NCBI GenBank assembly: GCA_963975245.1
Contig: CAXBFJ010000012.1
Coordinates: 40,636 to 104,635, forward strand
Source of the DNA: Panacagrimonas sp963975245
GTDB taxonomy: Bacteria > Pseudomonadota > Gammaproteobacteria > Nevskiales > Nevskiaceae
Reading direction: 5' to 3'
Length of the DNA stretch: 64,000 bases
Part shown: one piece after another, positions 52,379 through 60,936 of the stretch
How positions within the stretch are numbered: the stretch's first letter is position 1
How the letters are laid out: each line of letters starts with the position of its first letter
Notes under the pieces: generated by a model
The model's database searches: none
Seen by the model: the letters and a program-made list of their open reading frames with translations, nothing else
Told to the model about the DNA's origin: nothing
Program-made: the position numbers and the translations under genes

Positions 52379-54013
52379 TTGAGCACCCCTTCAAATACCC
52401 TTCCAGCCGGTGCTCCAGACTTTGATGTCGTCATCGTCGGCGCGGGCTCCGCCGGTTGTGTTCTCGCCCATCGCCTCAGCGAAGATCCGACGCGACGTAT
52501 CTTGCTCATCGAAGCGGGTCCTGACCGGCGCGATTTCATCGTGCGAATGCCCAAGGGCTTTGGCAAGCTGATCTTTGACACTGAGCGCGTCCGCCGCTTC
52601 GAAACTGAACCCGAAGAGGGAAGCGGCGGTGAAGCAGAATCCTGGCCGCGCGGCCGCATGGTGGGCGGCTCCAGCGGAGTCAATGGTCAGTTCTATACGC
52701 GTGGCCAGCCCGAGGATTTTGATGGCTGGGAGGCTTCCGGTGCGCGCGGCTGGAACTGGCAGACGCTCGGCCCCTGTTTTAAGGCCTTTGAAGATCACGA
52801 GTTGGGCGCCGACGAGGTTCGCGGTGCCGGCGGTCCCTTGCATGTCAGTACGCATCCCAATCCGCATCCGCTGGTCGACGCCTTCATCGACGCTGGCGCG
52901 GCGCTGGGCGTGCCCAAGCGCACCGACATTAACCGACCCGAACAGGAAGGCATCGGCTATGTCACGCTAAACATCAAGAATGGCGAGCGCGCTGATGCTT
53001 CAGTGTCGTTTTTGACGCCGCAAGTTCGAGCGCGCCCGAATCTGACGATCTGGGCAGATACCTTTGTTGAGAGAATCTTGTTCGACGGTCAGAAGGCAGT
53101 CGGCGTCGAATGCACTCGCAAAGGGAAGAAGCAGGTTGTCGCTGCGCGTAGCGAGGTGCTGCTTGCTGCCGGTGCGATCCAGTCGCCGTGGCTGCTGCAA
53201 GTCTCCGGCGTCGGGCCGGCCGAGTTACTGAATAAACATCAGGTACCGCTGGTGGTCGATGCGCCCCTGGTGGGCGCACAGCTGCGAGAACACCGAATGA
53301 TGGTGGTGCAGTACCGCATCAATAAACCGCTGAGTCTAAATCCGGAATTCAGCGGCTGGCGTCTGTTGAAAAACATGGGCCAGTACCTGCTCAAGAAACG
53401 TGGACTGATGGCGACCGGCTCCCATGACGCTGTGGCCTTTGTTCGTAGCTATGAGGCCCTGGATCGGCCCGACGTGGAATTGGTGATGGCGCCCTTCCTG
53501 GTCAAGCCCGGGAAATTGAGCATGGATTTTGAGTCCGGACACGGCTTACAGATCTTCGGTTACCAGTTGCGGCCAGAAAGCGTAGGCAGCATTGAGATTT
53601 GCTCAGCCGACCCGAACATCCCTCCCAGGATCAGGCCAAATTATTTGACGGCAGCAGCGGACCGCGCAGCAAGCGCGCGGATTCTCCGTTATATCCGCAA
53701 GCTCGTTGCACAACAGCCCCTGGCGGGCTTCATCACTGAAGAAACCGCACCCGGGCCAGAGGTGCAGAGTGATGAGCAAATCCTGGATTATCATCGAAAA
53801 TTTGGTGGGCCAGTGATGCACCCAGTCGGCACTTGCAGAATAGGTACAGCAGAGAGCGGAGCGGTGGACGAGCGGCTGCGAGTTCATGGCACCCAGGGAT
53901 TGCGAGTCATTGATGCATCGGTGTTCCCAACGCAAGTTTCTGCTCATACCCACGCCGCCACATTGGCAGTCGCCTGGCGCGCATGTGATCTGATCAACGA
54001 GGACGCGACTTGA
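52379..54013 (+). CDS. GMC-family FAD oxidoreductase (choline/alcohol dehydrogenase-like)
   Basis: The 544-residue product starts with the ADP-binding motif DVVIVGAGSAGCVLAHRLSED, then GRMVGGSSGVNGQFYTRG, the second signature GAIQSPWLLQVSGVG, and MHPVGTCRIG with a conserved histidine. The last catalytic block reads SAHTHAATLAV where GNPNAPT-like sequence is common, so the second active-site residue is a histidine rather than asparagine. It probably oxidises an alcohol side chain. The TTG start at 52379 is supported by AGAAGGA and by the position of the FAD domain. Confidence 0.83.
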   Translation: MSTPSNTLPAGAPDFDVVIVGAGSAGCVLAHRLSEDPTRRILLIEAGPDRRDFIVRMPKGFGKLIFDTERVRRFETEPEEGSGGEAESWPRGRMVGGSSGVNGQFYTRGQPEDFDGWEASGARGWNWQTLGPCFKAFEDHELGADEVRGAGGPLHVSTHPNPHPLVDAFIDAGAALGVPKRTDINRPEQEGIGYVTLNIKNGERADASVSFLTPQVRARPNLTIWADTFVERILFDGQKAVGVECTRKGKKQVVAARSEVLLAAGAIQSPWLLQVSGVGPAELLNKHQVPLVVDAPLVGAQLREHRMMVVQYRINKPLSLNPEFSGWRLLKNMGQYLLKKRGLMATGSHDAVAFVRSYEALDRPDVELVMAPFLVKPGKLSMDFESGHGLQIFGYQLRPESVGSIEICSADPNIPPRIRPNYLTAAADRAASARILRYIRKLVAQQPLAGFITEETAPGPEVQSDEQILDYHRKFGGPVMHPVGTCRIGTAESGAVDERLRVHGTQGLRVIDASVFPTQVSAHTHAATLAVAWRACDLINEDAT

Positions 54014-54825
54014 GCGCGAGCCCGCCGCGATTCGAGGGGCGGGTGGCCGTGATTACGGGCGCTGCACAGGGTGTCGGTTACGCCTGTGCCCAGCGCATTG
54101 GCAGTGAGGGTGGACGAATCGTTGTCGCAGATTTGGCTAAGGGGCCTGCGAACGAGGCAGTTCAAACACTCGGCGATCTAGGTATAGAGGCTATCGCGGT
54201 CTGTGCGGATCTCTCGGTGGCTGGCGCAGCAGATGAAGTCATGGCCTGCGCCCAAGAAAAGTTCGGTCGCCTTGATGTGGTGGTCAACAATGTGGGTGGC
54301 ACGATCTGGATGAAACCGTTCTGGCACTACGAGGCAGACGAAATTCGCCAAGAAGTGGAGCGCTCCTTCTGGCCCATCATGTGGACGGCACACGCAGCCG
54401 TGCGTGCCATGAAAAAAAACGGCGGAGCGATCGTGAATATCGGTTCCAATGCCGTCGACGGCGTTTACCGTGTGCCGTACTCGGCGTGCAAAGGCGCGGT
54501 AGCTGCGATGACTACAGCAATCGCAGCTGAGGCCGTGGATCTGAACATCCGCGTCAACTGCGTGGCCCTGGGCGGTACCACGGCCCCAGAGCGAAAAACG
54601 CCGCGCCTTGCGCGAGCGAAGACGGCGCAGGAACAGGAGTGGGAGCGACAGTTCATGCAGCTCATAGATGGCGAGGATCTGATGGGACGATTCTCCACCG
54701 CTGAAGAACAAGCGGCCGTCATTGCTTTCCTTGCCTCTGACGATGCCTCACATATCACCGGCGAAATCATCAACACCGGCCGTCGCGGTCGGCGGCTCAC
54801 AGACGTTTTGGAGGCAATACCATGA
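54010..54825 (+). CDS. cis-diol carboxylate dehydrogenase, BenD/XylL-like SDR
   Basis: A 271-residue short-chain dehydrogenase with VAVITGAAQGVGYACAQR, VVNNVGGTIWMKPFWHY, and the catalytic pair in YSACKGA. NNVGGTIW and the APERKTPR-like insert (here TTAPERKTPR) are features of BenD/XylL, which oxidise and decarboxylate the benzoate diol to catechol. The start is TTG 54010, overlapping the GMC stop, and the stop overlaps the next alpha subunit as ATGA. It could serve the neighbouring dioxygenase or the BenAB-like pair at 33276. Confidence 0.85.
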   Translation: MSASPPRFEGRVAVITGAAQGVGYACAQRIGSEGGRIVVADLAKGPANEAVQTLGDLGIEAIAVCADLSVAGAADEVMACAQEKFGRLDVVVNNVGGTIWMKPFWHYEADEIRQEVERSFWPIMWTAHAAVRAMKKNGGAIVNIGSNAVDGVYRVPYSACKGAVAAMTTAIAAEAVDLNIRVNCVALGGTTAPERKTPRLARAKTAQEQEWERQFMQLIDGEDLMGRFSTAEEQAAVIAFLASDDASHITGEIINTGRRGRRLTDVLEAIP

Positions 54826-55994
54826 GCACACCCATTCAATGGCCACGGGAGATCAACGAGATTCCGAAGGCCATCTTCACCGATGCACAGCTATACGAAC
54901 GCGAAATAGAAACCATTTTTCACGGCGCGCAGTGGCACGCTTTGGCCCACCGTGCAGAAGTCTTGCTTCCCGGTGACTTCAAGGCAGCACTGCTTGGGCG
55001 CATGCCGACCATCGTCTCGCATGGTGAAGACGGCAAGATTCGTGTCTTCCTCAATAGCTGTACCCATCGCGGCAATCAGGTGGAGACTGCCAGCTGTGGT
55101 AACCGCAAGTCTTTTGAATGCCCTTATCATCGCTGGATTTTCCGCACCACCGGTGAATTGGCCGCCTGCCCGGGCTCAGAGGATTTTTCTCCCGGATTTG
55201 ACAAGAAAAATTACGGCCTGCGGGAGTTGCGGACAGCAGAATTTTGCGGGCTGATCTTTGCTACGGCCAGTGACGATACGCCGCCGCTTGAGACTTGGCT
55301 CGGTGAAGTTGCCGGCACATTGGCTGGCGCTTTGGGCGGTGATGGTCGCCTCAAGCTCCTCGGCCAGCAGAAGGTGCGATACGCATCCAACTGGAAGGCC
55401 TATTCAGACAACGACGGTTATCACGCACCACTGTTGCACATGGGCTTTCGCTTATTGCAGTGGCAGGGCGGGCAGGGAACCCAGAAACCAACGCCAAACG
55501 GCCACTTGGCTTTTGAATCCCAGCTGAAGCCGATAACTAATCGTGACTTTCTAAAGGATCCGACGCTGATCGATTTCAAGGGCGAGAATCCGGAGACCGG
55601 CTCGCGCATCGCCCAATTATTTCCTCATACCGTTATCACCAAACATATGGACGTCATCAATGTGCGCTTTGCAACGCCGATCAATGTCGAGTGCACCGAG
55701 GTTCACTACGCTTATTTCTCGCACGACGACGACAGTGCTGAGCTGGTGCGCCATCGTATCCGCCAGTCTTCCAATCTGCTGGGACCCTGCGGCATGGTCA
55801 GCATGGAGGATGCCTCGATCTTCCAGCGCATACATGTTGGCGCCAACACACCGGGAAATGCGGCTTTCCAGAAAGGGGTGAAACGTCTTGACGAGGTCTC
55901 ATATGACGTCAAGCAAAACGACGAATCCGGCAATCTGCCGAAGTGGAATTATTATTGCGATCTGATGGGCTTTGAACGCGCGGGGGTGGCTTGA
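54822..55994 (+). CDS. aromatic-ring-hydroxylating oxygenase alpha subunit (short, carboxylate-type group)
   Basis: The 390-residue product has the Rieske site CTHRG (80-82) and CPYHRW (100-103), and the iron site SDNDGYHAPLLH with Asp198, His201 and His206. It is shorter than the NahAc-type chains, and its HRW differs from the HGW and HQW of the other copies. By eye it is nearest the salicylate/anthranilate branch. Overlap with the BenD-like gene suggests it makes a cis-diol carboxylate from an aromatic acid. The substrate is not known. Confidence 0.87.
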   Translation: MSTPIQWPREINEIPKAIFTDAQLYEREIETIFHGAQWHALAHRAEVLLPGDFKAALLGRMPTIVSHGEDGKIRVFLNSCTHRGNQVETASCGNRKSFECPYHRWIFRTTGELAACPGSEDFSPGFDKKNYGLRELRTAEFCGLIFATASDDTPPLETWLGEVAGTLAGALGGDGRLKLLGQQKVRYASNWKAYSDNDGYHAPLLHMGFRLLQWQGGQGTQKPTPNGHLAFESQLKPITNRDFLKDPTLIDFKGENPETGSRIAQLFPHTVITKHMDVINVRFATPINVECTEVHYAYFSHDDDSAELVRHRIRQSSNLLGPCGMVSMEDASIFQRIHVGANTPGNAAFQKGVKRLDEVSYDVKQNDESGNLPKWNYYCDLMGFERAGVA

Positions 55995-55995
55995 A

Positions 55996-56493
55996 ATGTT
56001 GGGTACAGACGAAGCTTCTCTGCGTGAGATCGATAATCTGCAACGACGCTACATCGAAGCACTCGACCGACGGGATCTGGATGCCTGGCTGGACTGTTTT
56101 TCGCAGGACGCGGCCGCTTCGTACTACTGCATCTCGGCTGAGAACGTCGAGCGTGGTCATGAAATCGCCTTGATGTTCGATGATTGCCATGCACGCCTGA
56201 TCGATCGGGTGACCTTCATCACCAAGATATGGACTGGCACTTTTCAGCCCTACCGAACCCGTCATTTCGCACAGCGAATTGGCGTGCCAAAGAAAGATAA
56301 AGATGGTGGTCAGGTCTGCCTGGTTTCCAATTTCAGTATCGCAATTACACCGGAAGGTGGCAGTTCGAATCTGCTGGCTGTCGGGCAATACGAGGATCGA
56401 GTCGTACTGGATAGAGGCGAACCGCGCTTTTTGCGGAAGCGCGCCGTGTACGACACAACCGTGTTGCCACGCTACATCGTTTACCCGTTTTGA
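55996..56493 (+). CDS. ring-hydroxylating oxygenase beta subunit
   Basis: This 165-residue RHD beta subunit has LQRRYIEALDRRDLDAWLDCF, AHARLIDRV-like sequence (here CHARLIDRVTFITKIW) and a C-terminal VYDTTVLPRYIVYPF. ATG 55996 lies directly after the alpha stop; the purine-rich GGGGGTGG just upstream can act as ribosome-binding site. It pairs with the alpha subunit at 54822. Confidence 0.85.
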   Translation: MLGTDEASLREIDNLQRRYIEALDRRDLDAWLDCFSQDAAASYYCISAENVERGHEIALMFDDCHARLIDRVTFITKIWTGTFQPYRTRHFAQRIGVPKKDKDGGQVCLVSNFSIAITPEGGSSNLLAVGQYEDRVVLDRGEPRFLRKRAVYDTTVLPRYIVYPF

Positions 56494-56508
56494 AAGGACT
56501 CAACTGAT

Positions 56509-57498
56509 ATGACTTCGACTCAGACTAGACCGCTGGTCGGCACCGTCATTGGCGATCCTGCCGGTATCGGTCCGGAAGTCATCGCCAAGGCCTGGTGTAG
56601 CGGGGAGGTCCACAAGAGTTCTCGCCCGGTTCTGATCGGCAGTGTGGAGGTCATGCAGAAGGTGGTGCAGGACGCCGGTCTGAAGGCACAAGTGCGTGCC
56701 ATCAAATCAGTAGATGAGATAAGCGACTCAGCTGAGATGATCGAGATTCTGGATTCGGGAGCGCTGAGCTTGTCCGATTTCACTGTCGGGCAGGACAATG
56801 CGTCTTGTGGACGCGCCAGTGCCGTGTGGCTGGACGAGGCCGATCGTCTTGCTCGGGACGGCGTGCTGGCAGCTACTGTGATGGGGCCAATCAGCAGCGT
56901 ATCGATGAAAATGGCGGGCGTTCTTGACAAGGTGATCAAGGTCACACCCGGCGAAAGTTATTTGTTTCTGGTCAGCGGACCGCTACGCGTTGCGCATGTC
57001 ACCGATCACATGCCGCTGCGTGATGTATGTGCACTGCTCAGTGCTGAACTCATTAGCTCTGCCTTGCATACTCTGGACGATCGCTTGCGTGCCTGGGGAA
57101 TTGCCGAGCCGCGCATCGGAGTAGCGGGTTTGAATCCGCACGCAACGGGCGATGAAGAGGTAAATGCGATCGCCCCTGGCGTGCAGCAAGCCGTTGCAAA
57201 TGGGGTCAACGCAGAAGGGCCGGTGAGTCCGGACGCGATTTTCCGTCAGTGCATCGAGGGGCGCTACGACGCGATTTTGGCCATGTATCACGATCAGGGC
57301 CATATCGCGATCAAAACCTGGGGCTTCTCAGGGAATTCCGCCGTCATCATCGGCCCGCCGTATGTGCATCTGTCGGTCGCGCACGGCACAGCCTATGACA
57401 TCGTCGGCAAGGGGGTCGCTGACCATCGCATGATACTCAGCGCGATGACGACAGCGGGCAGTCTCGCTGCAGGCGCAGGATTCCCCAAAGAAAACTGA
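56509..57498 (+). CDS. PdxA-family dehydrogenase, TphB-like cis-dihydrodiol carboxylate dehydrogenase
   Basis: The 329-residue protein belongs to the PdxA family: GTVIGDPAGIGPEVIAKAW at the start, and metal-binding histidines in HVTDHMPL, GLNPHATGDEE and AMYHDQGHIAIK. PdxA acts in vitamin B6 synthesis, but relatives such as TphB oxidise and decarboxylate terephthalate dihydrodiol to protocatechuate. Its place between two dioxygenase pairs makes the catabolic role more likely. It and the BenD-like SDR would give two unrelated ways to rearomatise diol carboxylates in one run. Confidence 0.82.
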   Translation: MTSTQTRPLVGTVIGDPAGIGPEVIAKAWCSGEVHKSSRPVLIGSVEVMQKVVQDAGLKAQVRAIKSVDEISDSAEMIEILDSGALSLSDFTVGQDNASCGRASAVWLDEADRLARDGVLAATVMGPISSVSMKMAGVLDKVIKVTPGESYLFLVSGPLRVAHVTDHMPLRDVCALLSAELISSALHTLDDRLRAWGIAEPRIGVAGLNPHATGDEEVNAIAPGVQQAVANGVNAEGPVSPDAIFRQCIEGRYDAILAMYHDQGHIAIKTWGFSGNSAVIIGPPYVHLSVAHGTAYDIVGKGVADHRMILSAMTTAGSLAAGAGFPKEN

Positions 57499-57509
57499 GG
57501 GCAACGAAC

Positions 57510-58781
57510 ATGAAGGCTGGCGACGTACTTGCTGCATCCGTTCCAGAGGCGGTTGATGCCCGCGTTTATCACGACACCCATATCTTCGAGCAGGAGCAAG
57601 AGCGTATCTACCGCGGCCCGGTCTGGTCCTACGTGGCGCTGGAGTGCGAGCTCGAAGGTGCGGGCGCATTCAAGTCCACATTTGTCGGCAACACGCCAGT
57701 TGTAGTGACGCGCGACGAGGAAGGCAATCTCAACGCCTGGGTCAACCGATGTGCACACAAGGGCGCACTGGTCTGCCGTGCTTTGCGCGGGCATGCCGCA
57801 GACGGAAGTTTTGTCTGCGTGTATCACCAGTGGGCTTACGATGCGAAAGGCAATCTACGTGGCGTGCCATTCCGCCGCGGGATGAAAGGGGCAGGCGGCA
57901 TGGCCAAGGATTTTGATCTGGCGCAGCACGGCTTGCAGAAGCTGCAGGTGGCCAGCCTATGCGGCATGGTGTTTCTCAGCTTTGACGATCAGGTGCCGCC
58001 CCTGGAGCAGTTTCTCGGACCGGCCATGTGTCGTTATATCCGAAGAGTATTCAATCGACCTGTGCGCGTACTCGGCTATGCCCGGCAGAATATGCGCGGC
58101 AACTGGAAGTTGTACTCCGAGAACAGTCGCGACGGCTATCACGGCGGTTTGCTGCATCTGTTCTATCCGACCTTTGGCATCTATCGCCCTAGCCAGGAGA
58201 GTGCCGGCGAAGTGGACGCGGCCGGATTCCACAACGCGTTCACGGTGTCCAAGCCCAGCCAGAATGGTGGATACGAGAGTTACCAGAGCGAAGCAAATCG
58301 TGAGATGTCAGGCGGCGCAGCCGGGACCGAGATGTTGCGTGATCCCAGCGTGCTCGAATTTCGTCCGGAATTTGATGACAACATTGCACTGCTGATTCAG
58401 TCGCTATTCCCATCCGTCGTCTTGCAGCAGATCCAGAACACGCTCGCCACACGCCAGATCGTGCCCCACGGGGTCGCCGAGACAGAGCTGGTGTGGACCT
58501 ACTTTGGATACGCAGACGATGACGAGGCGATGACGCGACATCGCCTGCGCAACATCAATCTGGTCGGTCCTGCCGGCTATATTTCGATGGAAGATGGTGA
58601 GGCGGTCGAACTGTGCGACCAGGGGACTGCAAATACCAGCGGCTGGCGCTCCCTGATTGAAATGGGCGGTGATGATGTCGTGGACAATGTGGCCCCGATT
58701 GGTTTTGATGAAAATGCCGTACGCGGATTCTGGAAGGGTTATCTGGCTCTGATGAACGGCGCAGCGCAGGTGCAGTCATGA
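57510..58781 (+). CDS. ring-hydroxylating oxygenase alpha subunit, salicylate hydroxylase type (NagG-like)
   Basis: A 423-residue alpha subunit with Rieske site CAHKG (81-83) and CVYHQW (103-106), and iron site ENSRDGYHGGLLHLF with Asp208, His211 and His216. GVPFRRG, GNWKLYSEN and LVGPAGYISMEDGEAVEL show it belongs to the same NagG-like group and probably the same duplication as the chain at 45960. AACATG-proximal GAGGGCA acts as ribosome-binding site. The beta gene overlaps its stop as ATGA. Confidence 0.9.
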   Translation: MKAGDVLAASVPEAVDARVYHDTHIFEQEQERIYRGPVWSYVALECELEGAGAFKSTFVGNTPVVVTRDEEGNLNAWVNRCAHKGALVCRALRGHAADGSFVCVYHQWAYDAKGNLRGVPFRRGMKGAGGMAKDFDLAQHGLQKLQVASLCGMVFLSFDDQVPPLEQFLGPAMCRYIRRVFNRPVRVLGYARQNMRGNWKLYSENSRDGYHGGLLHLFYPTFGIYRPSQESAGEVDAAGFHNAFTVSKPSQNGGYESYQSEANREMSGGAAGTEMLRDPSVLEFRPEFDDNIALLIQSLFPSVVLQQIQNTLATRQIVPHGVAETELVWTYFGYADDDEAMTRHRLRNINLVGPAGYISMEDGEAVELCDQGTANTSGWRSLIEMGGDDVVDNVAPIGFDENAVRGFWKGYLALMNGAAQVQS

Positions 58782-59278
58782 ATCCGCCAGTGCACGCAAT
58801 GGATACAGAGCGACAGCTGCTGCTCGCTGAAATTGCGGAATTCAATGCAGCTTATGCACATTGTATCGACGACGATCAGCTCGAGCAGTGGCCGGATTAT
58901 TTCACCGAAGTTTGCGAGTACCGCATTATCCCGCGCGAGAATGTTGATCTGGGCTTGCCCGCTGCCATCATATTTTGTGACAACCGGGGCATGCTGATAG
59001 ATCGCGTGGTTGCTTTGCGCAAGGCCAACATCTATCCGGCTCACTACAATCGCCATATCCTTGGCCCTCCGATATTGATCAAATCTGATGATCAGCTTGT
59101 GCGGGTGCAGTGCAGCTACGTTCTGTTGCAGACGCGCATGGATGGTCAGACCCGCGTGTTCAGTGCAGGCAAGTACATGGACGCAATGGAGCGGATAGAC
59201 GGTGTACTGCGCCTCAGGCGACGCGATGTGGTTTTCGACACTCATCGCATTGACACCCTGCTTGCGACGCCAATCTGA
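58778..59278 (+). CDS. ring-hydroxylating oxygenase beta subunit, salicylate hydroxylase type (NagH-like)
   Basis: The 166-residue product has AYAHCIDDDQLEQWPDYF, EYRIIPRENVDLGLPAAI, MLIDRVVALRKANIYPAHYNRHILG and a C-terminal DTHRIDTLLATPI, close to the NagH-like chain at 45415. It is the partner of the alpha subunit at 57510. Its order after alpha contrasts with the beta-first arrangement of the related pair at 45415-47231. Confidence 0.9.
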   Translation: MNPPVHAMDTERQLLLAEIAEFNAAYAHCIDDDQLEQWPDYFTEVCEYRIIPRENVDLGLPAAIIFCDNRGMLIDRVVALRKANIYPAHYNRHILGPPILIKSDDQLVRVQCSYVLLQTRMDGQTRVFSAGKYMDAMERIDGVLRLRRRDVVFDTHRIDTLLATPI

Positions 59279-59293
59279 TTTTATTGACTGCAG

Positions 59294-59701
59294 ATGCTCT
59301 TACGCATGGAAACCACGCAGTGGAAGCTTGAGCAAGCTGGAGATGTTCACACGGTCCCATTGACGCCGACAGGTATAGATAGCAGTTTCGGTGAGGATCC
59401 CATTGCGAAAAGATCGCGCGCGACGCTAGAACTGGACGGACCCTTCTGGTCGTGGTCGGATTCAATTGGGCGTCCTAGAAGGTGGGCTTATTGGGCCGGA
59501 AATTTGATCATCGTAATGCAAAGCAAGTACTGCCTCTCTACTTCGATAATGGTTTGGTACCCGGTGTTCGAACTTGATTCCGATTCAGTGAGGCGGCGCT
59601 GCATAGAATATTCTGCAAGGAGGCTGCCGCTGGGAGCAGGCCAGGCTGATTGCGATGGAAGTGGCGTGAACGTTGTAGCCGCACGGCCGGAGGAATTCTG
59701 A
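59294..59701 (+). CDS. hypothetical protein, unrecognised
   Basis: A 135-codon frame fills most of the gap between the NagH-like and PanE-like genes. The predicted product shows no domain I recognise; residues 45-75 hold several tryptophans (GPFWSWSDSIGRPRRWAYWAG). Its stop lies next to the GTG of the following gene, and the ribosome-binding site of that gene (GGAGG) is inside its end, which fits translational coupling. No good ribosome-binding site precedes ATG 59294, so it may be chance. Confidence 0.3.
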   Translation: MLLRMETTQWKLEQAGDVHTVPLTPTGIDSSFGEDPIAKRSRATLELDGPFWSWSDSIGRPRRWAYWAGNLIIVMQSKYCLSTSIMVWYPVFELDSDSVRRRCIEYSARRLPLGAGQADCDGSGVNVVAARPEEF

Positions 59702-60709
59702 GTGAGAATCTGCGTTCTAGGCGCTGGCGGATTGGGGTCGGTTGTTGGTGGCTATCTGGCGCAGTCGGGCGTGGACGTGGTGCTGATCGGACGTGCCGCA
59801 CACGTGGATCAAATTCGGCAAGAAGGGCTACGTATTACGGGGCGCCGTGGGGAAATGTGTGTCTCGGAAAATCTCAGAGCAGTGACCAGCGCAGAGGATG
59901 CTGAAGGCTGCTTCGATTATCTGATACTGCTAGTAAAGAGCAAGGATACGAGCAGTGCGCTCGCGGGGGCCGCGAGTCTGCGTTCGCGCGTAAAGACGGT
60001 TCTATCCTTGCAGAATGAGCTGGCCCGTGCCGAACGTCTTCAGCATTGGATAGAACCTTCAAAAGTGATTGGGGCGGTGACGGTAGAGGGGGCAACAATG
60101 ATTGAGCCGGGCCACGTCAGCAATCACGTGACAGCGGCCACAACCGCCTATTTTGGAGAGCTGGATGGCTCTGAATCAGAGCGTGTGGAAAAACTGGCAG
60201 AGACCTTCACCAAGGCGGGACTAGAATCACTAGCGGTCACCAACATCAATCAGGTCACATGGGAGAAGCTTACGTATGTTGCTTCAGCTTCTTCTTGGTC
60301 AGTCTCGACCCTTTCTGCCATCCCCGAGCTTTGTTTGCCGGACGGCCTCAAAATTCGCGAAGGGGCCGAGCATAACGTGCAGATCACAAGAGAGCTGCTG
60401 AGCGTATACAAGGCGCTTGGTTATATGCCTCAAGACTTCTTTGCGCCGTTTTCGCGGCTAAAGGCAATCGACTCTCTAAGCTTCGATGAGGCGGTGCAGT
60501 CCATGATGGAAATTGGAGCCAACCTAGAGTCGAAGAATATGCGTGTGAGGACTTCCATGCATGAAGATTTGCTACGAGGGCGCAAGACAGAGAGCGACGA
60601 GATATTACGGCCATTCCTCGACAAGGCGGCTGAACTGGGACTGACAATTCCGACGGTTTCTGCTGTGTGGCGCACGATGACTGTTCTCAATCACTATCTG
60701 AACGATTGA
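59702..60709 (+). CDS. ketopantoate reductase-family (PanE/ApbA) NADPH dehydrogenase
   Basis: The 335-residue product has the N-terminal NADP motif ICVLGAGGLGSVVGGYLAQ, LILLVKS, and the late lysine/glutamate region WEKLTYVAS of 2-dehydropantoate 2-reductase-like proteins, followed by a helical C-terminal domain. GTG 59702 follows GGAGG. In a catabolic cluster it may reduce or oxidise a 2-keto/2-hydroxy acid intermediate rather than make pantothenate. The window does not show which. Confidence 0.78.
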   Translation: MRICVLGAGGLGSVVGGYLAQSGVDVVLIGRAAHVDQIRQEGLRITGRRGEMCVSENLRAVTSAEDAEGCFDYLILLVKSKDTSSALAGAASLRSRVKTVLSLQNELARAERLQHWIEPSKVIGAVTVEGATMIEPGHVSNHVTAATTAYFGELDGSESERVEKLAETFTKAGLESLAVTNINQVTWEKLTYVASASSWSVSTLSAIPELCLPDGLKIREGAEHNVQITRELLSVYKALGYMPQDFFAPFSRLKAIDSLSFDEAVQSMMEIGANLESKNMRVRTSMHEDLLRGRKTESDEILRPFLDKAAELGLTIPTVSAVWRTMTVLNHYLND

Positions 60710-60936
60710 CGGCTGATCTACATCAATGACTCAAGCTAAAACACCAAAAAACTGTGGTCATATTCGACGAGCAGACGGCGAGGGAGCTGAGTGCTAGCGA
60801 CGCTTCGTGCGACACCAGCGATCAAATCGGATGCCGAGTCCTCCCTTCGTCAGCAATGCCAAATCTTGACCAACGCACTTTTGTTGTCAGATCAACGCTT
60901 AGTACAAGAATTCACAATAATTATCGGAGATATAGA

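Noticed and set aside
60754..60936. Upstream extension of the last RHD alpha frame
   Set aside because: No similarity to alpha subunits, and a good ribosome-binding site stands before ATG 60937.
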